In this document: one piece after another, positions 1-5,483 of the stretch
How the letters are laid out: each line of letters begins with the position of its first letter
Numbering within the stretch: position 1 is the first letter of the stretch
Source of the DNA: Candidatus Omnitrophota bacterium
Lineage (GTDB): Bacteria; Omnitrophota; Gorgyraeia; Gygaellales; Profunditerraquicolaceae
Assembly (NCBI GenBank): GCA_030691725.1
Contig: JAUYDQ010000022.1
Span: 1 to 5,483 of the forward strand
Direction: 5' to 3'
DNA length: 5,483 nucleotides
Notes under the pieces: model-generated
What the model was told of the DNA's origin: nothing
What the model saw: the letters and a program-made list of their open reading frames with translations, nothing else
The model's database searches: none
Position numbers and translations under genes: made by a program

Positions 1-570
1 GTGCAAAAGGCGCTTGAGTCTATGGGAGCAAAAACTATAGTAACTAATAAGCCTGTTGACATCAAGACTTGTGACAAAGTAGTCTTACCGGGAGTAGGGG
101 CTTTTGATGATGCTATGCAAGAATTAAAGAACCAGGATTTAATCTCGGTGTTAAACGAACACATAAAGAGCAAAAAAATATTTTTAGGAATCTGTTTAGG
201 TATGCAGCTTTTATTTGAATCAAGCGAAGAAGCTAAAGAGTCAAAAGGCCTGGGCATATTAAAAGGCACAGTCAATAAATTTGAGAATAGAGATAACCTT
301 AAAGTGCCGCATATGGGCTGGAATCAATTGAAAATGAAGAAGAGCGCTTGTCCTTTATTAAAAGACATACCCGATGATTCTGACGTATATTTTTGTCATT
401 CTTATTATCCGCAGCCTAAAGATGAACGGATTATCGCAGCCACTACCGATTACGGTATTGATTTTACATCTGTCCTCTGGCAGGATAATATATACGGCGT
501 TCAGTTTCACCCTGAGAAAAGCCAGGAAGTAGGGCTTAAGATATTAAAAAATTTTGTTAATTTATGCTAA
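1..570 (+). CDS. hisH: Imidazole glycerol phosphate synthase, glutamine amidotransferase subunit HisH (5' end cut off by window)
   Basis: HisH hydrolyses glutamine and passes the ammonia to HisF, which makes imidazole glycerol phosphate and AICAR from PRFAR in histidine synthesis; it acts in the cytoplasm as a HisH-HisF dimer. The visible 189 residues show a class I glutamine amidotransferase: PGVGAF (30-35, oxyanion region), GICLGMQLLF with nucleophile Cys65, the HisH-type HMGWN (104-108), and QFHPEKS with His170 and Glu172 completing the triad. The GTG at base 1 is almost certainly not the start. In the family the N-terminus reads roughly 'IDYGMGNL.SV.KALE.G', and this GTG encodes the Val of that stretch, so about 14 residues with the first beta strand lie upstream. 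The gene overlaps hisA by 7 bases. The neighbouring hisA and hisF, and the HMGWN motif, separate it from TrpG, PabA or PdxT. Family assignment is very secure. Confidence 0.97.
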   Translation: MQKALESMGAKTIVTNKPVDIKTCDKVVLPGVGAFDDAMQELKNQDLISVLNEHIKSKKIFLGICLGMQLLFESSEEAKESKGLGILKGTVNKFENRDNLKVPHMGWNQLKMKKSACPLLKDIPDDSDVYFCHSYYPQPKDERIIAATTDYGIDFTSVLWQDNIYGVQFHPEKSQEVGLKILKNFVNLC

Positions 571-1283
571 TTATTCCAGCCATAGACATAAAAGACGGTT
601 GCGTGGTAAGATTTGTCCAGGGAAGGCTGGATAAGAAGGTATATTCGCGTGACCCTGTGAAAACCGCAAAGCACTGGGTAAAACAGGGGGCAAAACTGAT
701 ACACGTAGTTGATTTGGACGGCGCGTTTACAGGTACTCCAAAAAATCTGGATATGGTTAAACAGATAGCAAAGGGCGTGGATGTGCCTGTGCAATTCGGC
801 GGCGGCGTAAGAAGTGCAGGAATGATAGGAAAACTATTGGGTTTTGGTATTCAGCGTGTTATTCTCGGGACAATGGCAGCGCAAGACAAAGCTTTTTTAA
901 AAAAAGTATTCAAAAAGTTTAAAGATAAAGTTATCGTGAGCATAGATACTAAAGCTGACCGCGTATTAACAAAGGGTTGGCAGAGTAGCTATGGGAATAC
1001 AGATATATTAAAGTTTGCCCATAGCCTTAAAAGCATAGGATTTAAGCAAGTGATTTATACCGATGTATTAAAGGACGGTACGCTGAAAGGCCCGAATATA
1101 AAAGGTATAAAGAGCTTATTAAAAGAAACGGGCCTAAATGTAATTGCTTCAGGCGGTATTTCATCTTTGAGCGATATCCGGAAACTTAAGTTGCTGGAAA
1201 AAAAGGGGTTGGTAGGAGTAATAATAGGTAAGGCTCTATATGAAGGCAGGTTTACTTTAGCCGAAGCTTTAAAACTATCATAA
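564..1283 (+). CDS. hisA: ProFAR isomerase HisA
   Basis: HisA is 1-(5-phosphoribosyl)-5-[(5-phosphoribosylamino)methylideneamino]imidazole-4-carboxamide isomerase. It catalyses the Amadori rearrangement of ProFAR to PRFAR, the step just before HisF-HisH. The 239 residues match the usual length for this (beta/alpha)8 barrel. Visible features are MLIIPAIDIKDG with catalytic Asp8, GGGVR at 79-83 and SGGIS at 196-200 (the two phosphate-binding motifs), VSIDTK with Asp128 at the position of the second catalytic Asp, and YTDVLKDGTL around 165-174. The ATG at 564 gives the typical HisA N-terminus and overlaps the end of hisH by 7 bases. No good Shine-Dalgarno sequence precedes it, so translation is probably coupled to hisH. 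Some HisA relatives (PriA) also do the TrpF reaction; trpE further downstream makes that thinkable, but nothing in the sequence demonstrates it. Confidence 0.97.
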   Translation: MLIIPAIDIKDGCVVRFVQGRLDKKVYSRDPVKTAKHWVKQGAKLIHVVDLDGAFTGTPKNLDMVKQIAKGVDVPVQFGGGVRSAGMIGKLLGFGIQRVILGTMAAQDKAFLKKVFKKFKDKVIVSIDTKADRVLTKGWQSSYGNTDILKFAHSLKSIGFKQVIYTDVLKDGTLKGPNIKGIKSLLKETGLNVIASGGISSLSDIRKLKLLEKKGLVGVIIGKALYEGRFTLAEALKLS

Positions 1284-1285
1284 AA

Positions 1286-1297
1286 GGAAGGGAGGAG
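1286..1297 (+). promoter_or_regulatory. Strong Shine-Dalgarno site of the lipoprotein gene
   Basis: The purine run GGAAGGGAGGAG contains GGAGG at 1291-1295, five bases before the ATG at 1301. It begins just after the hisA stop codon (1281-1283). It is one of the strongest ribosome binding sites in the window, which suggests the lipoprotein is translated independently and well. It also supports 1301 as the start. Confidence 0.8.
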
Positions 1298-1300
1298 CAT

Positions 1301-1756
1301 ATGTCAAGGAGGGCGATTATTTTTTTGATTTTGTTTGTTTTTTTGATTACTCTAACGGGATGCGCTACTAGTCGCAAACAAAAAGATTTAGAGTTGCAGG
1401 GATTAAAGAATCAAATATCAGTATTGGAAGCGCAAATTCAGAGCAAGGATGAAGAGATCAACAGTTTGCGTGAAGCCTTAACTAAAGCCACGACTGAAGA
1501 AAAAACAGGATTACCAAAAAAGACAGGTAAAAAGAGGGTAATAGGAGAAGTAAAATCCCACCCCAATGTAAAACAGATTCAGATTGCTTTAAAGAATGCC
1601 GGTTACAATCTCGGATCTTTAGACGGGCGCATGGGAAAACAAACTAAGGATGCAATAAAGGCATTTCAAAAGGCAAATAATTTAAGAGAAGATGGTAAGG
1701 TTGGCAGGAAAACTTGGGATTTGCTGAAGGAATATCTGTATAAAAAAATAAAATAA
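1301..1756 (+). CDS. Coiled-coil lipoprotein with C-terminal peptidoglycan-binding domain
   Basis: This 151-residue protein has three parts. Residues 1-21 are a lipoprotein signal peptide: Arg3-Arg4, a hydrophobic core (5-18) and the lipobox LTGC with Cys21 as the predicted lipidated residue. Residue +2 is Ala, so by the usual rule the protein is not held back at the inner membrane and probably goes to the outer membrane. Residues about 28-62 form a coiled coil with hydrophobic positions at 32, 35, 39, 42, 46, 53, 56 and 60, in exact 3-4 heptad spacing; Lys49 is the only polar break. A Lys/Thr-rich linker (61-85) follows. Residues about 87-146 are a PG_binding_1 domain with LDGRMGKQT, AIKAFQ and LREDGKVGRKTW. 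Likely role (inference): a periplasmic protein, possibly oligomeric, tethering the membrane to peptidoglycan; no catalytic domain is visible. It sits between hisA and hisF on the same strand, and no link to histidine synthesis is apparent. I know no gene name for it. Confidence 0.9.
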   Translation: MSRRAIIFLILFVFLITLTGCATSRKQKDLELQGLKNQISVLEAQIQSKDEEINSLREALTKATTEEKTGLPKKTGKKRVIGEVKSHPNVKQIQIALKNAGYNLGSLDGRMGKQTKDAIKAFQKANNLREDGKVGRKTWDLLKEYLYKKIK

Positions 1757-1764
1757 GCAGAAAG

Positions 1765-1822
1765 GGTCAATAGTCTATAGTCAATAATTTTAATTTCTGA
1801 TATAAACCATAAACCATTGACC
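1765..1822. repeat. Imperfect inverted repeat made of 7-bp modules
   Basis: The left arm (1765-1786) reads as three 7-bp units, GGTCAAT, AGTCTAT and AGTCAAT, plus A. The right arm (1801-1822), read on the other strand, is GGTCAAT, GGTTTAT, GGTTTAT plus A. The arms match at 17 of 22 positions, with the outermost unit perfect, and a 14-base AT-rich loop (1787-1800) separates them. The common unit is about RGTYWAT. The element starts 8 bases after the lipoprotein stop codon. It could form a weak hairpin in RNA, or it could be a decaying intergenic repeat or small mobile repeat. Function is unknown. The arms and their match were read directly from the sequence. Confidence 0.65.
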
Positions 1823-1825
1823 ATA

Positions 1826-1845
1826 CCTGCCTGCCGGCAGGCAGG
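1826..1845. repeat. Perfect 20-bp GC-rich palindrome
   Basis: CCTGCCTGCC is followed without a loop by its exact reverse complement. Each arm is itself a repeat of CCTG with CC at its end. It stands out by composition, with 16 G/C in 20 bases inside an otherwise AT-rich spacer, and lies three bases after the 7-bp-module inverted repeat. No T-run follows on either strand, so it is not a standard Rho-independent terminator. From memory, this type of palindrome recurs between genes in Omnitrophota and Patescibacteria genomes; that is recollection, not something this window shows. It may be a dispersed extragenic repeat, a protein-binding site, or an element that stabilises or attenuates mRNA between the lipoprotein gene and hisF. 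Confidence 0.8.
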
Positions 1846-1878
1846 GACAATAGGCCCGTTAATTTCGAATTTATAGGT

Positions 1879-2634
1879 ATGCTAACTAAGCGCATTATCC
1901 CTTGTTTGGATATAAAAGAAAACAGGGTAGTTAAGGGTGTAAAATTTGTTGGCCTAAGAGACGCGGGTGACCCCGTAGAAGTAGCCAGGATTTATGACCG
2001 CCAGCAAGCTGACGAACTTGTATTTTTAGATATCACTGCCAGCTTTGAGAATAGAAAGACTTTAATTAATTTAGTCGAAGAGATAGCAAAAAATATATTT
2101 ATGCCATTTACTGTAGGTGGAGGAATCAGGGACCTCAGTGATATAAGGGACCTATTAAATGCAGGCGCAGACAAGATATCAATAAATACTACAGCTGTGA
2201 AGTACCCTGATTTAATCAATGATGCTTCGGGGAAATTCGGCAGTCAGTGTATTGTAGTAGCCATAGATGCAAAAAAACAAGATGGCAGTTGGCAGGTTTA
2301 TATCAATGGGGGCAGAACTCCTACAGACTTAGACGCGTTAGAGTGGGCAAAGAAAGTGGCAGATTTAGGTGGCGGTGAAATTCTTTTGACAAGCATGGAT
2401 TATGATGGTACAAAAGATGGTTATGATTTACTTTTAACGAAGGCTATTGTTGAAGCAGTAAATATTCCGGTTATCGCTTCGGGTGGCGCGGGGAAATTAG
2501 AGCATTTTTATGACGTTTTAACTAAAGCCGGGGCTTCTGCAAGTTTAGCTGCTTCCATATTCCACTATCAAGAATATTCGGTAAGACAGGTAAAAGAATA
2601 TTTAAGAGAGAAAGGGGTCCCTGTTCGTTTATGA
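1879..2634 (+). CDS. hisF: Imidazole glycerol phosphate synthase, cyclase subunit HisF
   Basis: HisF is the synthase half of the HisH-HisF enzyme. It takes ammonia from HisH through its barrel and converts PRFAR to imidazole glycerol phosphate and AICAR. The 251 residues are full length. Catalytic Asp11 (in IIPCLDIK) and Asp130 (in VVAIDAK) fall at the same numbers as in Thermotoga HisF, as do the four ammonia-gate residues Arg5, Glu46, Lys99 and Glu167. Phosphate-binding motifs are GGGIR (80-84) and SGGAG (201-205), and [15 protein letters not shown] (169-183) is the typical HisF signature. The ATG at 1879 gives the standard [11 protein letters not shown] start. Its ribosome binding site is poor, with only AGG at 1875-1877 directly against the start codon, and a 122-bp repeat-bearing spacer precedes it. 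The gene therefore lacks close coupling to the gene before it, although it is translated from the same strand. The family assignment is very secure. Confidence 0.98.
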   Translation: MLTKRIIPCLDIKENRVVKGVKFVGLRDAGDPVEVARIYDRQQADELVFLDITASFENRKTLINLVEEIAKNIFMPFTVGGGIRDLSDIRDLLNAGADKISINTTAVKYPDLINDASGKFGSQCIVVAIDAKKQDGSWQVYINGGRTPTDLDALEWAKKVADLGGGEILLTSMDYDGTKDGYDLLLTKAIVEAVNIPVIASGGAGKLEHFYDVLTKAGASASLAASIFHYQEYSVRQVKEYLREKGVPVRL

Positions 2635-2963
2635 AAAAAAAGATAAAATTTAACTTAAAAAATTTAAAATTCGATAAATACGGTTTAATCCCCGCCATAA
2701 TACAGGATTATAAGAGTGGCGAGGTTTTGATGCTCGGCTTTATGAATGTCATTTCATTGAGGAGAACCTTAAAATTAGGCAAGACCTGTTTCTGGTCGCG
2801 CTCAAGAAGAGAATATTGGATTAAAGGAGCAACCTCAGGAAATTACCAATTTGTAAAGTCCATTACTTACGATTGCGATATGGACGCCCTGCTTATAAAA
2901 GTGCGCCAAATAGGCGTTGCCTGCCATACAGGAAATCGGAGTTGTTTCTACAGGAAAATATAA
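2631..2963 (+). CDS. hisI: Phosphoribosyl-AMP cyclohydrolase HisI (single-domain)
   Basis: HisI hydrolyses the adenine ring of phosphoribosyl-AMP to give ProFAR, the substrate of HisA. The 110-residue protein has [18 protein letters not shown] (54-71), the metal-binding YDCDMDALL with Asp81, Asp83 and Asp85 (magnesium ligands in the family), and zinc ligands Cys82, Cys98 and Cys105 in [11 protein letters not shown] (97-107). It stops five residues after Cys105, so the HisE phosphoribosyl-ATP pyrophosphohydrolase domain fused to HisI in many bacteria is absent, and no separate hisE is in the window. The start ATG overlaps the hisF stop (ATGA, 4 bases), a sign of translational coupling. The N-terminus is unusually lysine-rich ([13 protein letters not shown]). 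Function is secure. Confidence 0.97.
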   Translation: MKKKIKFNLKNLKFDKYGLIPAIIQDYKSGEVLMLGFMNVISLRRTLKLGKTCFWSRSRREYWIKGATSGNYQFVKSITYDCDMDALLIKVRQIGVACHTGNRSCFYRKI

Positions 2964-2966
2964 AGT

Positions 2967-4451
2967 ATGTATCAACCTTCATTACAGGAATTCTTAAAAC
3001 TATCTAAAAAAGCCAATATTATTCCGGTTTATAAAGAAATTAGCGCGGATTTGGATACGCCGGTCTCTGCCTTTTTAAAGTTAAAAAAAGATAATTATTC
3101 GTTTTTGCTTGAATCCGTAGAAGGACAGGAGAAGATTGCCCGCTATTCTTTTTTGGGAAGTAACCCCTCGATTATCTTAAAAAGCAAAGCAAAGAATATA
3201 CAGATAATATGCCCATATACTAACGAATCCCGGCGTTTCGTTACTTCAGGTGACCCGCTGAACGAGATTAAAAAGATTATGCAAGATTTTAAGCCTGCGG
3301 ATATAAAAGGGTTGCCGCGTTTTTATGGGGGCTTTGTGGGTTATATCGGCTACGATATGGTAAGATTCTTTGAGAAGTTACCCGATAAAAATCCCGATGA
3401 TTTAAAATTGCCAGATTCTATTTTTATATTGACTGACAATATCTTGGTTTTCGACCACATCAACCATACTATAAAGATTATCGTTAACGTTATGTTGCCC
3501 AAAAAAAGAAAAAACCTTTCGAGAACTAAAAAAACAGAGGCTTATTCCAGCGCAATTAAGAAAATAGAATCTATACACCAGGATTTAAAGAGGCCGCTCA
3601 TTGAGAAGGAAAATAAAAGGAGCAACCATAAAGTAAATGTAATATCTAATTTTAAGAAATCCGAATTCCAGGATGCAGTTATTAAGGCAAAGAGCTATAT
3701 AAAAAAGGGAGATATTATTCAAGCAGTTTTATCGCAGCGGTTTAAAATAAATATAGATAGAGAACCTTTAGATATATATCGCAATCTTAGAAGCCTTAAT
3801 CCGTCTCCTTATATGTTCTATCTAAAATTAAATGAGGTTATTTTAATCGGCTCTTCTCCTGAAATGCTGGTACGCTGTGAAGACGGCATTGTCGAGACAC
3901 GGCCAATTGCAGGGACAAGACCGAGAGGCAAGAATGAAAAAGATGACCTGAAATTAGAAAAAGAGCTTTTAAATGATAGCAAGGAGAAAGCAGAGCATCT
4001 GATGCTGGTTGATTTAGGAAGAAATGATTTAGGTAGGGTCTGTAAAAAAGGCGAAGTTAAGGTTAGTGAATTCATGCAAGTTGAGAGATATTCTCACGTG
4101 ATGCATCTGGTAAGCGAGATTGAAGGCAATCTAGATAAAGGTTACGATGTTTACGATTGTTTACGGGCCTGTTTTCCTGCAGGGACAGTAAGCGGAAGTC
4201 CAAAGATACGCGCTATGGAAATCATTGATGAATTGGAAAACTTAAGGCGAGGCCCATATGCGGGTTGCGTAGGATATTTCAGTTTCTCCCATAATATGGA
4301 TACCTGCATTACAATCAGAACAATAATTATTAAAGATAATATCGGGTATATTCAAGCCGGGGCCGGTATCGTTGCAGATTCTGTGCCGGAAAAAGAATAT
4401 TTTGAATCCATTAATAAGGCAAGGGCATTAATCGAGGCAATTGATAACTAG
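2967..4451 (+). CDS. trpE: Anthranilate synthase component I TrpE
   Basis: TrpE makes anthranilate from chorismate, the first committed step of tryptophan synthesis, using ammonia supplied by a TrpG amidotransferase. The 494 residues are a normal length. The N-terminal part (about 17-175) has LLES (47-50), the motif associated with tryptophan feedback binding, and [12 protein letters not shown] (119-130). A Lys/Arg-rich variable stretch (about 178-228) leads to the chorismate-binding domain: [12 protein letters not shown] (248-259), NPSPYMFYL (278-286), [10 protein letters not shown] (312-321), [14 protein letters not shown] (345-358), [11 protein letters not shown] (377-387), [22 protein letters not shown] (403-424) and [19 protein letters not shown] (463-481). 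Ala in PIAGT, where classical PabB has a Lys, and the LLES motif favour TrpE over PabB. The start lies 3 bases after the hisI stop, with AGGA at 2952-2955 as a likely ribosome binding site. There is no room for a trp leader peptide. No trpG, trpD or other trp gene is next to it, so its partner must be encoded elsewhere. Confidence 0.95.
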   Translation: MYQPSLQEFLKLSKKANIIPVYKEISADLDTPVSAFLKLKKDNYSFLLESVEGQEKIARYSFLGSNPSIILKSKAKNIQIICPYTNESRRFVTSGDPLNEIKKIMQDFKPADIKGLPRFYGGFVGYIGYDMVRFFEKLPDKNPDDLKLPDSIFILTDNILVFDHINHTIKIIVNVMLPKKRKNLSRTKKTEAYSSAIKKIESIHQDLKRPLIEKENKRSNHKVNVISNFKKSEFQDAVIKAKSYIKKGDIIQAVLSQRFKINIDREPLDIYRNLRSLNPSPYMFYLKLNEVILIGSSPEMLVRCEDGIVETRPIAGTRPRGKNEKDDLKLEKELLNDSKEKAEHLMLVDLGRNDLGRVCKKGEVKVSEFMQVERYSHVMHLVSEIEGNLDKGYDVYDCLRACFPAGTVSGSPKIRAMEIIDELENLRRGPYAGCVGYFSFSHNMDTCITIRTIIIKDNIGYIQAGAGIVADSVPEKEYFESINKARALIEAIDN

Positions 4452-4458
4452 AAAGGAG
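4452..4458 (+). promoter_or_regulatory. Shine-Dalgarno site of rpsP
   Basis: AAAGGAG lies directly after the trpE stop codon (4449-4451) and 8 bases before the rpsP ATG. It supports 4467 as the start, and its strength fits a highly expressed ribosomal protein. Confidence 0.8.
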
Positions 4459-4466
4459 CAAGGTAT

Positions 4467-4748
4467 ATGGCAGTAGTTGTACGTCTAAGAAGGATAGGTA
4501 AAAATCCCAAAAAGAGGCCGCATTTCCGTATTTCTGTTTTTGATCAGCGCCGGGGGCGCGATTCCAGATTCATTGAAGAAATAGGTTTTTATAACCCATT
4601 AACAGAGGCAATAAAAATAAACAGAGAACGCCTGGATTTTTGGGTAAAGAATGGTGCGCAGCTTTCTGCCACGGTTAAAAATCTAGTTAAGAAATCTAAG
4701 ACTTTGGCGCAAAAGGAGGAAAAAAATGCCGCAGACACCGCAAGTTAA
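4467..4748 (+). CDS. rpsP: 30S ribosomal protein bS16
   Basis: bS16 binds 16S rRNA early in 30S assembly. The 93-residue protein has the family hallmarks MAVVVRLRRIGKNPKKRPHF (1-20), RISVFDQRRGRDSRFIEEIGFYNP (21-44), and the region around 45-70 with DFWVKNGAQLSATVKNL. The last 20 or so residues (KKSKTLAQKEEKNAADTAS) form a charged, probably disordered tail, as is common for bS16. Its final codons also carry the ribosome binding site and start of yajC. The gene follows trpE by 15 bases. In many bacteria rpsP leads an rpsP-rimM-trmD-rplS cluster; here the next genes are yajC and secD. The ATG is fixed by the strong AAAGGAG and by the conserved N-terminus. Confidence 0.98.
   Translation: MAVVVRLRRIGKNPKKRPHFRISVFDQRRGRDSRFIEEIGFYNPLTEAIKINRERLDFWVKNGAQLSATVKNLVKKSKTLAQKEEKNAADTAS
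4712..4719 (+). promoter_or_regulatory. yajC Shine-Dalgarno site inside the end of rpsP
   Basis: AAAGGAGG, with GGAGG at 4715-4719, lies 6 bases before the yajC ATG at 4726. It falls within rpsP codons that encode Gln-Lys-Glu-Glu of the tail. It decides the yajC start despite the 23-base overlap and suggests that terminating rpsP ribosomes or fresh initiation can both feed yajC. Confidence 0.8.
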
Positions 4749-5028
4749 TCCTTTAGTAAATTTATTACCCCTCATTTTAATATTTGTAATCTTTTATTTC
4801 TTGCTTATTCGCCCTCAAAAAACAAAAGAGAAAGAACATAGTAAAATTCTCGCTAATCTTAATAAGAATGATGAAGTAGTAACCTCTGGCGGCATTCACG
4901 GTACAATTGTAAACGTCAAAGATAAGTCAGTAATTTTAAGAATAGATGATAATGTAAAAATGGAAATAGATAAGAACGCCATCGCTTATGTAAAAAAAAT
5001 ACAGGGCGACGTTCAACAGAAAGCTTAA
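4726..5028 (+). CDS. yajC: Sec translocon accessory protein YajC
   Basis: YajC is a small inner-membrane protein that associates with SecDF and SecYEG in protein export. The 100 residues contain a short N-terminal segment (MPQTPQVNP), one membrane helix at about 10-28 (LVNLLPLILIFVIFYFLLI), the hallmark FYFLLIRPQKTKEKEH (23-38) and the soluble motif NDEVVTSGGIHGTIVNV (48-64). Length and layout are typical of the family. The start overlaps rpsP by 23 bases in another frame and has its own strong ribosome binding site. secD starts 6 bases after the stop, so the classical yajC-secD pair is kept. Identification is secure. Confidence 0.96.
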   Translation: MPQTPQVNPLVNLLPLILIFVIFYFLLIRPQKTKEKEHSKILANLNKNDEVVTSGGIHGTIVNVKDKSVILRIDDNVKMEIDKNAIAYVKKIQGDVQQKA

Positions 5029-5034
5029 AAATAT

Positions 5035-5483
5035 ATGGAAAGAAAACTTCTTTACAAAATAATTATTATTTTAGTCATCTTAGGAATTTTTATATATTTT
5101 GCTTTTCCTTTAGAGAAAAGAATAAATTTAGGCCTGGATTTAAGGGGCGGGATGCATCTTTTACTTAAGGTTGATACCGCTCACCTTTCAGGTCCGGCAA
5201 AAGAAGATGCAGCTGATCGGGCAATAGAAGTAATTAGAAACAGAATTGATCAGTTTGGCGTCAGAGAGACTTCCATACAAAAACAGGGGTCGGATGAGAT
5301 TGTGGTGCAACTGCCAGGAGTTACAGACCGCGAGCGCGCTATAGATATAATCGGTAAAACAGCCATGCTTGAGTTTAAAATTGTGTCAACTGACGCAGAT
5401 AAATTAAAGCAGGCAATACAGGGTAATGTGCCTGAAGGCTACGAATTAAAATACTCTCAGGAAGATAATGAACCTTTATTGTT
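5035..5483 (+). CDS. secD: Protein translocase subunit SecD (3' end cut off by window)
   Basis: SecD, with SecF, uses the proton gradient to help pull exported proteins through SecYEG on the periplasmic side. The open frame runs to the window edge, giving the first 149 residues. These are a short basic N-terminus (MERKLLYK), the first membrane helix (about 8-24), the conserved D1 motif NLGLDLRGGMHLLLKVD (31-47), AIEVIRNRIDQFGVRE (63-78), IQKQGSDEIVVQLPGV (81-96) and IGKTAMLEFKIV (106-117), all in the family's order. The remaining periplasmic domain and the five later membrane helices lie beyond the window. The ATG at 5035 is 6 bases after the yajC stop. No clear Shine-Dalgarno sequence precedes it, so coupling to yajC is likely. 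A secF gene, or a SecDF fusion, should follow downstream, but this cannot be seen. Confidence 0.96.
   Translation, partial: MERKLLYKIIIILVILGIFIYFAFPLEKRINLGLDLRGGMHLLLKVDTAHLSGPAKEDAADRAIEVIRNRIDQFGVRETSIQKQGSDEIVVQLPGVTDRERAIDIIGKTAMLEFKIVSTDADKLKQAIQGNVPEGYELKYSQEDNEPLL

Noticed and set aside
1..3. GTG at the first base as the hisH start codon
   Set aside because: It aligns with an internal Val of the HisH N-terminal region; the first beta strand and the IDYGMGNL-type motif are missing, so the gene continues upstream of the window.
567..794. Reverse-strand open frame within hisA (75 residues)
   Set aside because: It lies wholly opposite a well-conserved hisA and shows no recognisable motif; it is a shadow of the real gene.
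1055..1300. Reverse-strand open frame opposite the end of hisA (81 residues)
   Set aside because: Antisense to conserved hisA codons, with no family features and no ribosome binding evidence.
1826..1850. Rho-independent terminator at the GC palindrome
   Set aside because: The palindrome has no loop, and no T-run follows on either strand; the downstream bases are GACAATAGG.
1817..1878. A sigma-70 promoter for hisF using TTGACC at 1817-1822 as -35 box
   Set aside because: The expected -10 position about 17 bases later falls in the GC palindrome, with no TATAAT-like sequence.
1992..2219. Reverse-strand open frame opposite hisF (75 residues)
   Set aside because: Antisense to conserved hisF codons, including the GGGIR region; no independent support.
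2961..2969. A trp leader or attenuator before trpE
   Set aside because: Only 3 bases separate hisI and trpE, so no leader peptide or attenuator fits between them.
3818..4075. Reverse-strand open frame opposite trpE (85 residues)
   Set aside because: Ser/Phe/Leu-rich translation typical of the complement of Lys/Glu-rich coding sequence; antisense to conserved trpE motifs.
2967..4451. PabB (aminodeoxychorismate synthase) instead of TrpE
   Set aside because: The N-terminal LLES motif and PIAGT, with Ala where classical PabB has Lys, favour TrpE; a minor chance of misassignment remains.

Overview
The window is a compact, single-strand stretch of a bacterial chromosome. All nine genes lie on the + strand, and the layout is hisH (5' end missing), hisA, a small lipoprotein gene, hisF, hisI, trpE, rpsP, yajC and secD (3' end missing). 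The DNA is moderately AT-rich by eye, with many AAA lysine codons. The proteins point to a diderm bacterium: the small lipoprotein has a lipobox and a peptidoglycan-binding domain, and yajC-secD is present. A perfect GC-rich palindrome, CCTGCCTGCC followed by its reverse complement, lies between genes. From memory, such palindromes are frequent in uncultured candidate phyla such as Omnitrophota and some Patescibacteria. Omnitrophota is my best guess, but it is an inference with low confidence.

Region 1 (1-2963) is the late part of histidine biosynthesis. HisI opens the ring of PR-AMP to give ProFAR, HisA isomerises ProFAR to PRFAR, and the HisH-HisF pair uses glutamine to turn PRFAR into imidazole glycerol phosphate and AICAR. 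The gene order hisH-hisA-hisF-hisI is the classical one, but a coiled-coil, peptidoglycan-binding lipoprotein gene is inserted between hisA and hisF. It is followed by a 122-bp gap, the only sizeable gap in the window. That gap holds an imperfect inverted repeat built of 7-bp modules and, three bases later, the 20-bp GC-rich palindrome.

Region 2 (2967-4451) is trpE, the large subunit of anthranilate synthase. It starts three bases after the hisI stop, so histidine and tryptophan synthesis look co-transcribed. No trpG or other trp gene is beside it.

Region 3 (4467-5483) carries rpsP (ribosomal protein bS16), yajC and secD. rpsP and yajC overlap by 23 bases, with the yajC ribosome binding site inside rpsP. 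This joins a ribosomal protein gene to the Sec translocon accessory genes instead of the more usual rimM-trmD-rplS partners.

Gaps and overlaps (7-base hisH/hisA overlap, 17-base gap, 122-base gap, 4-base hisF/hisI overlap, 3-base gap, 15-base gap, 23-base overlap, 6-base gap) suggest one long transcription unit. I see no convincing promoter or terminator. All enzymes keep their recognisable catalytic residues, and nothing looks like a new system. The points worth a second look are the embedded lipoprotein, the repeat-bearing spacer, the isolated trpE and the rpsP-yajC overlap.
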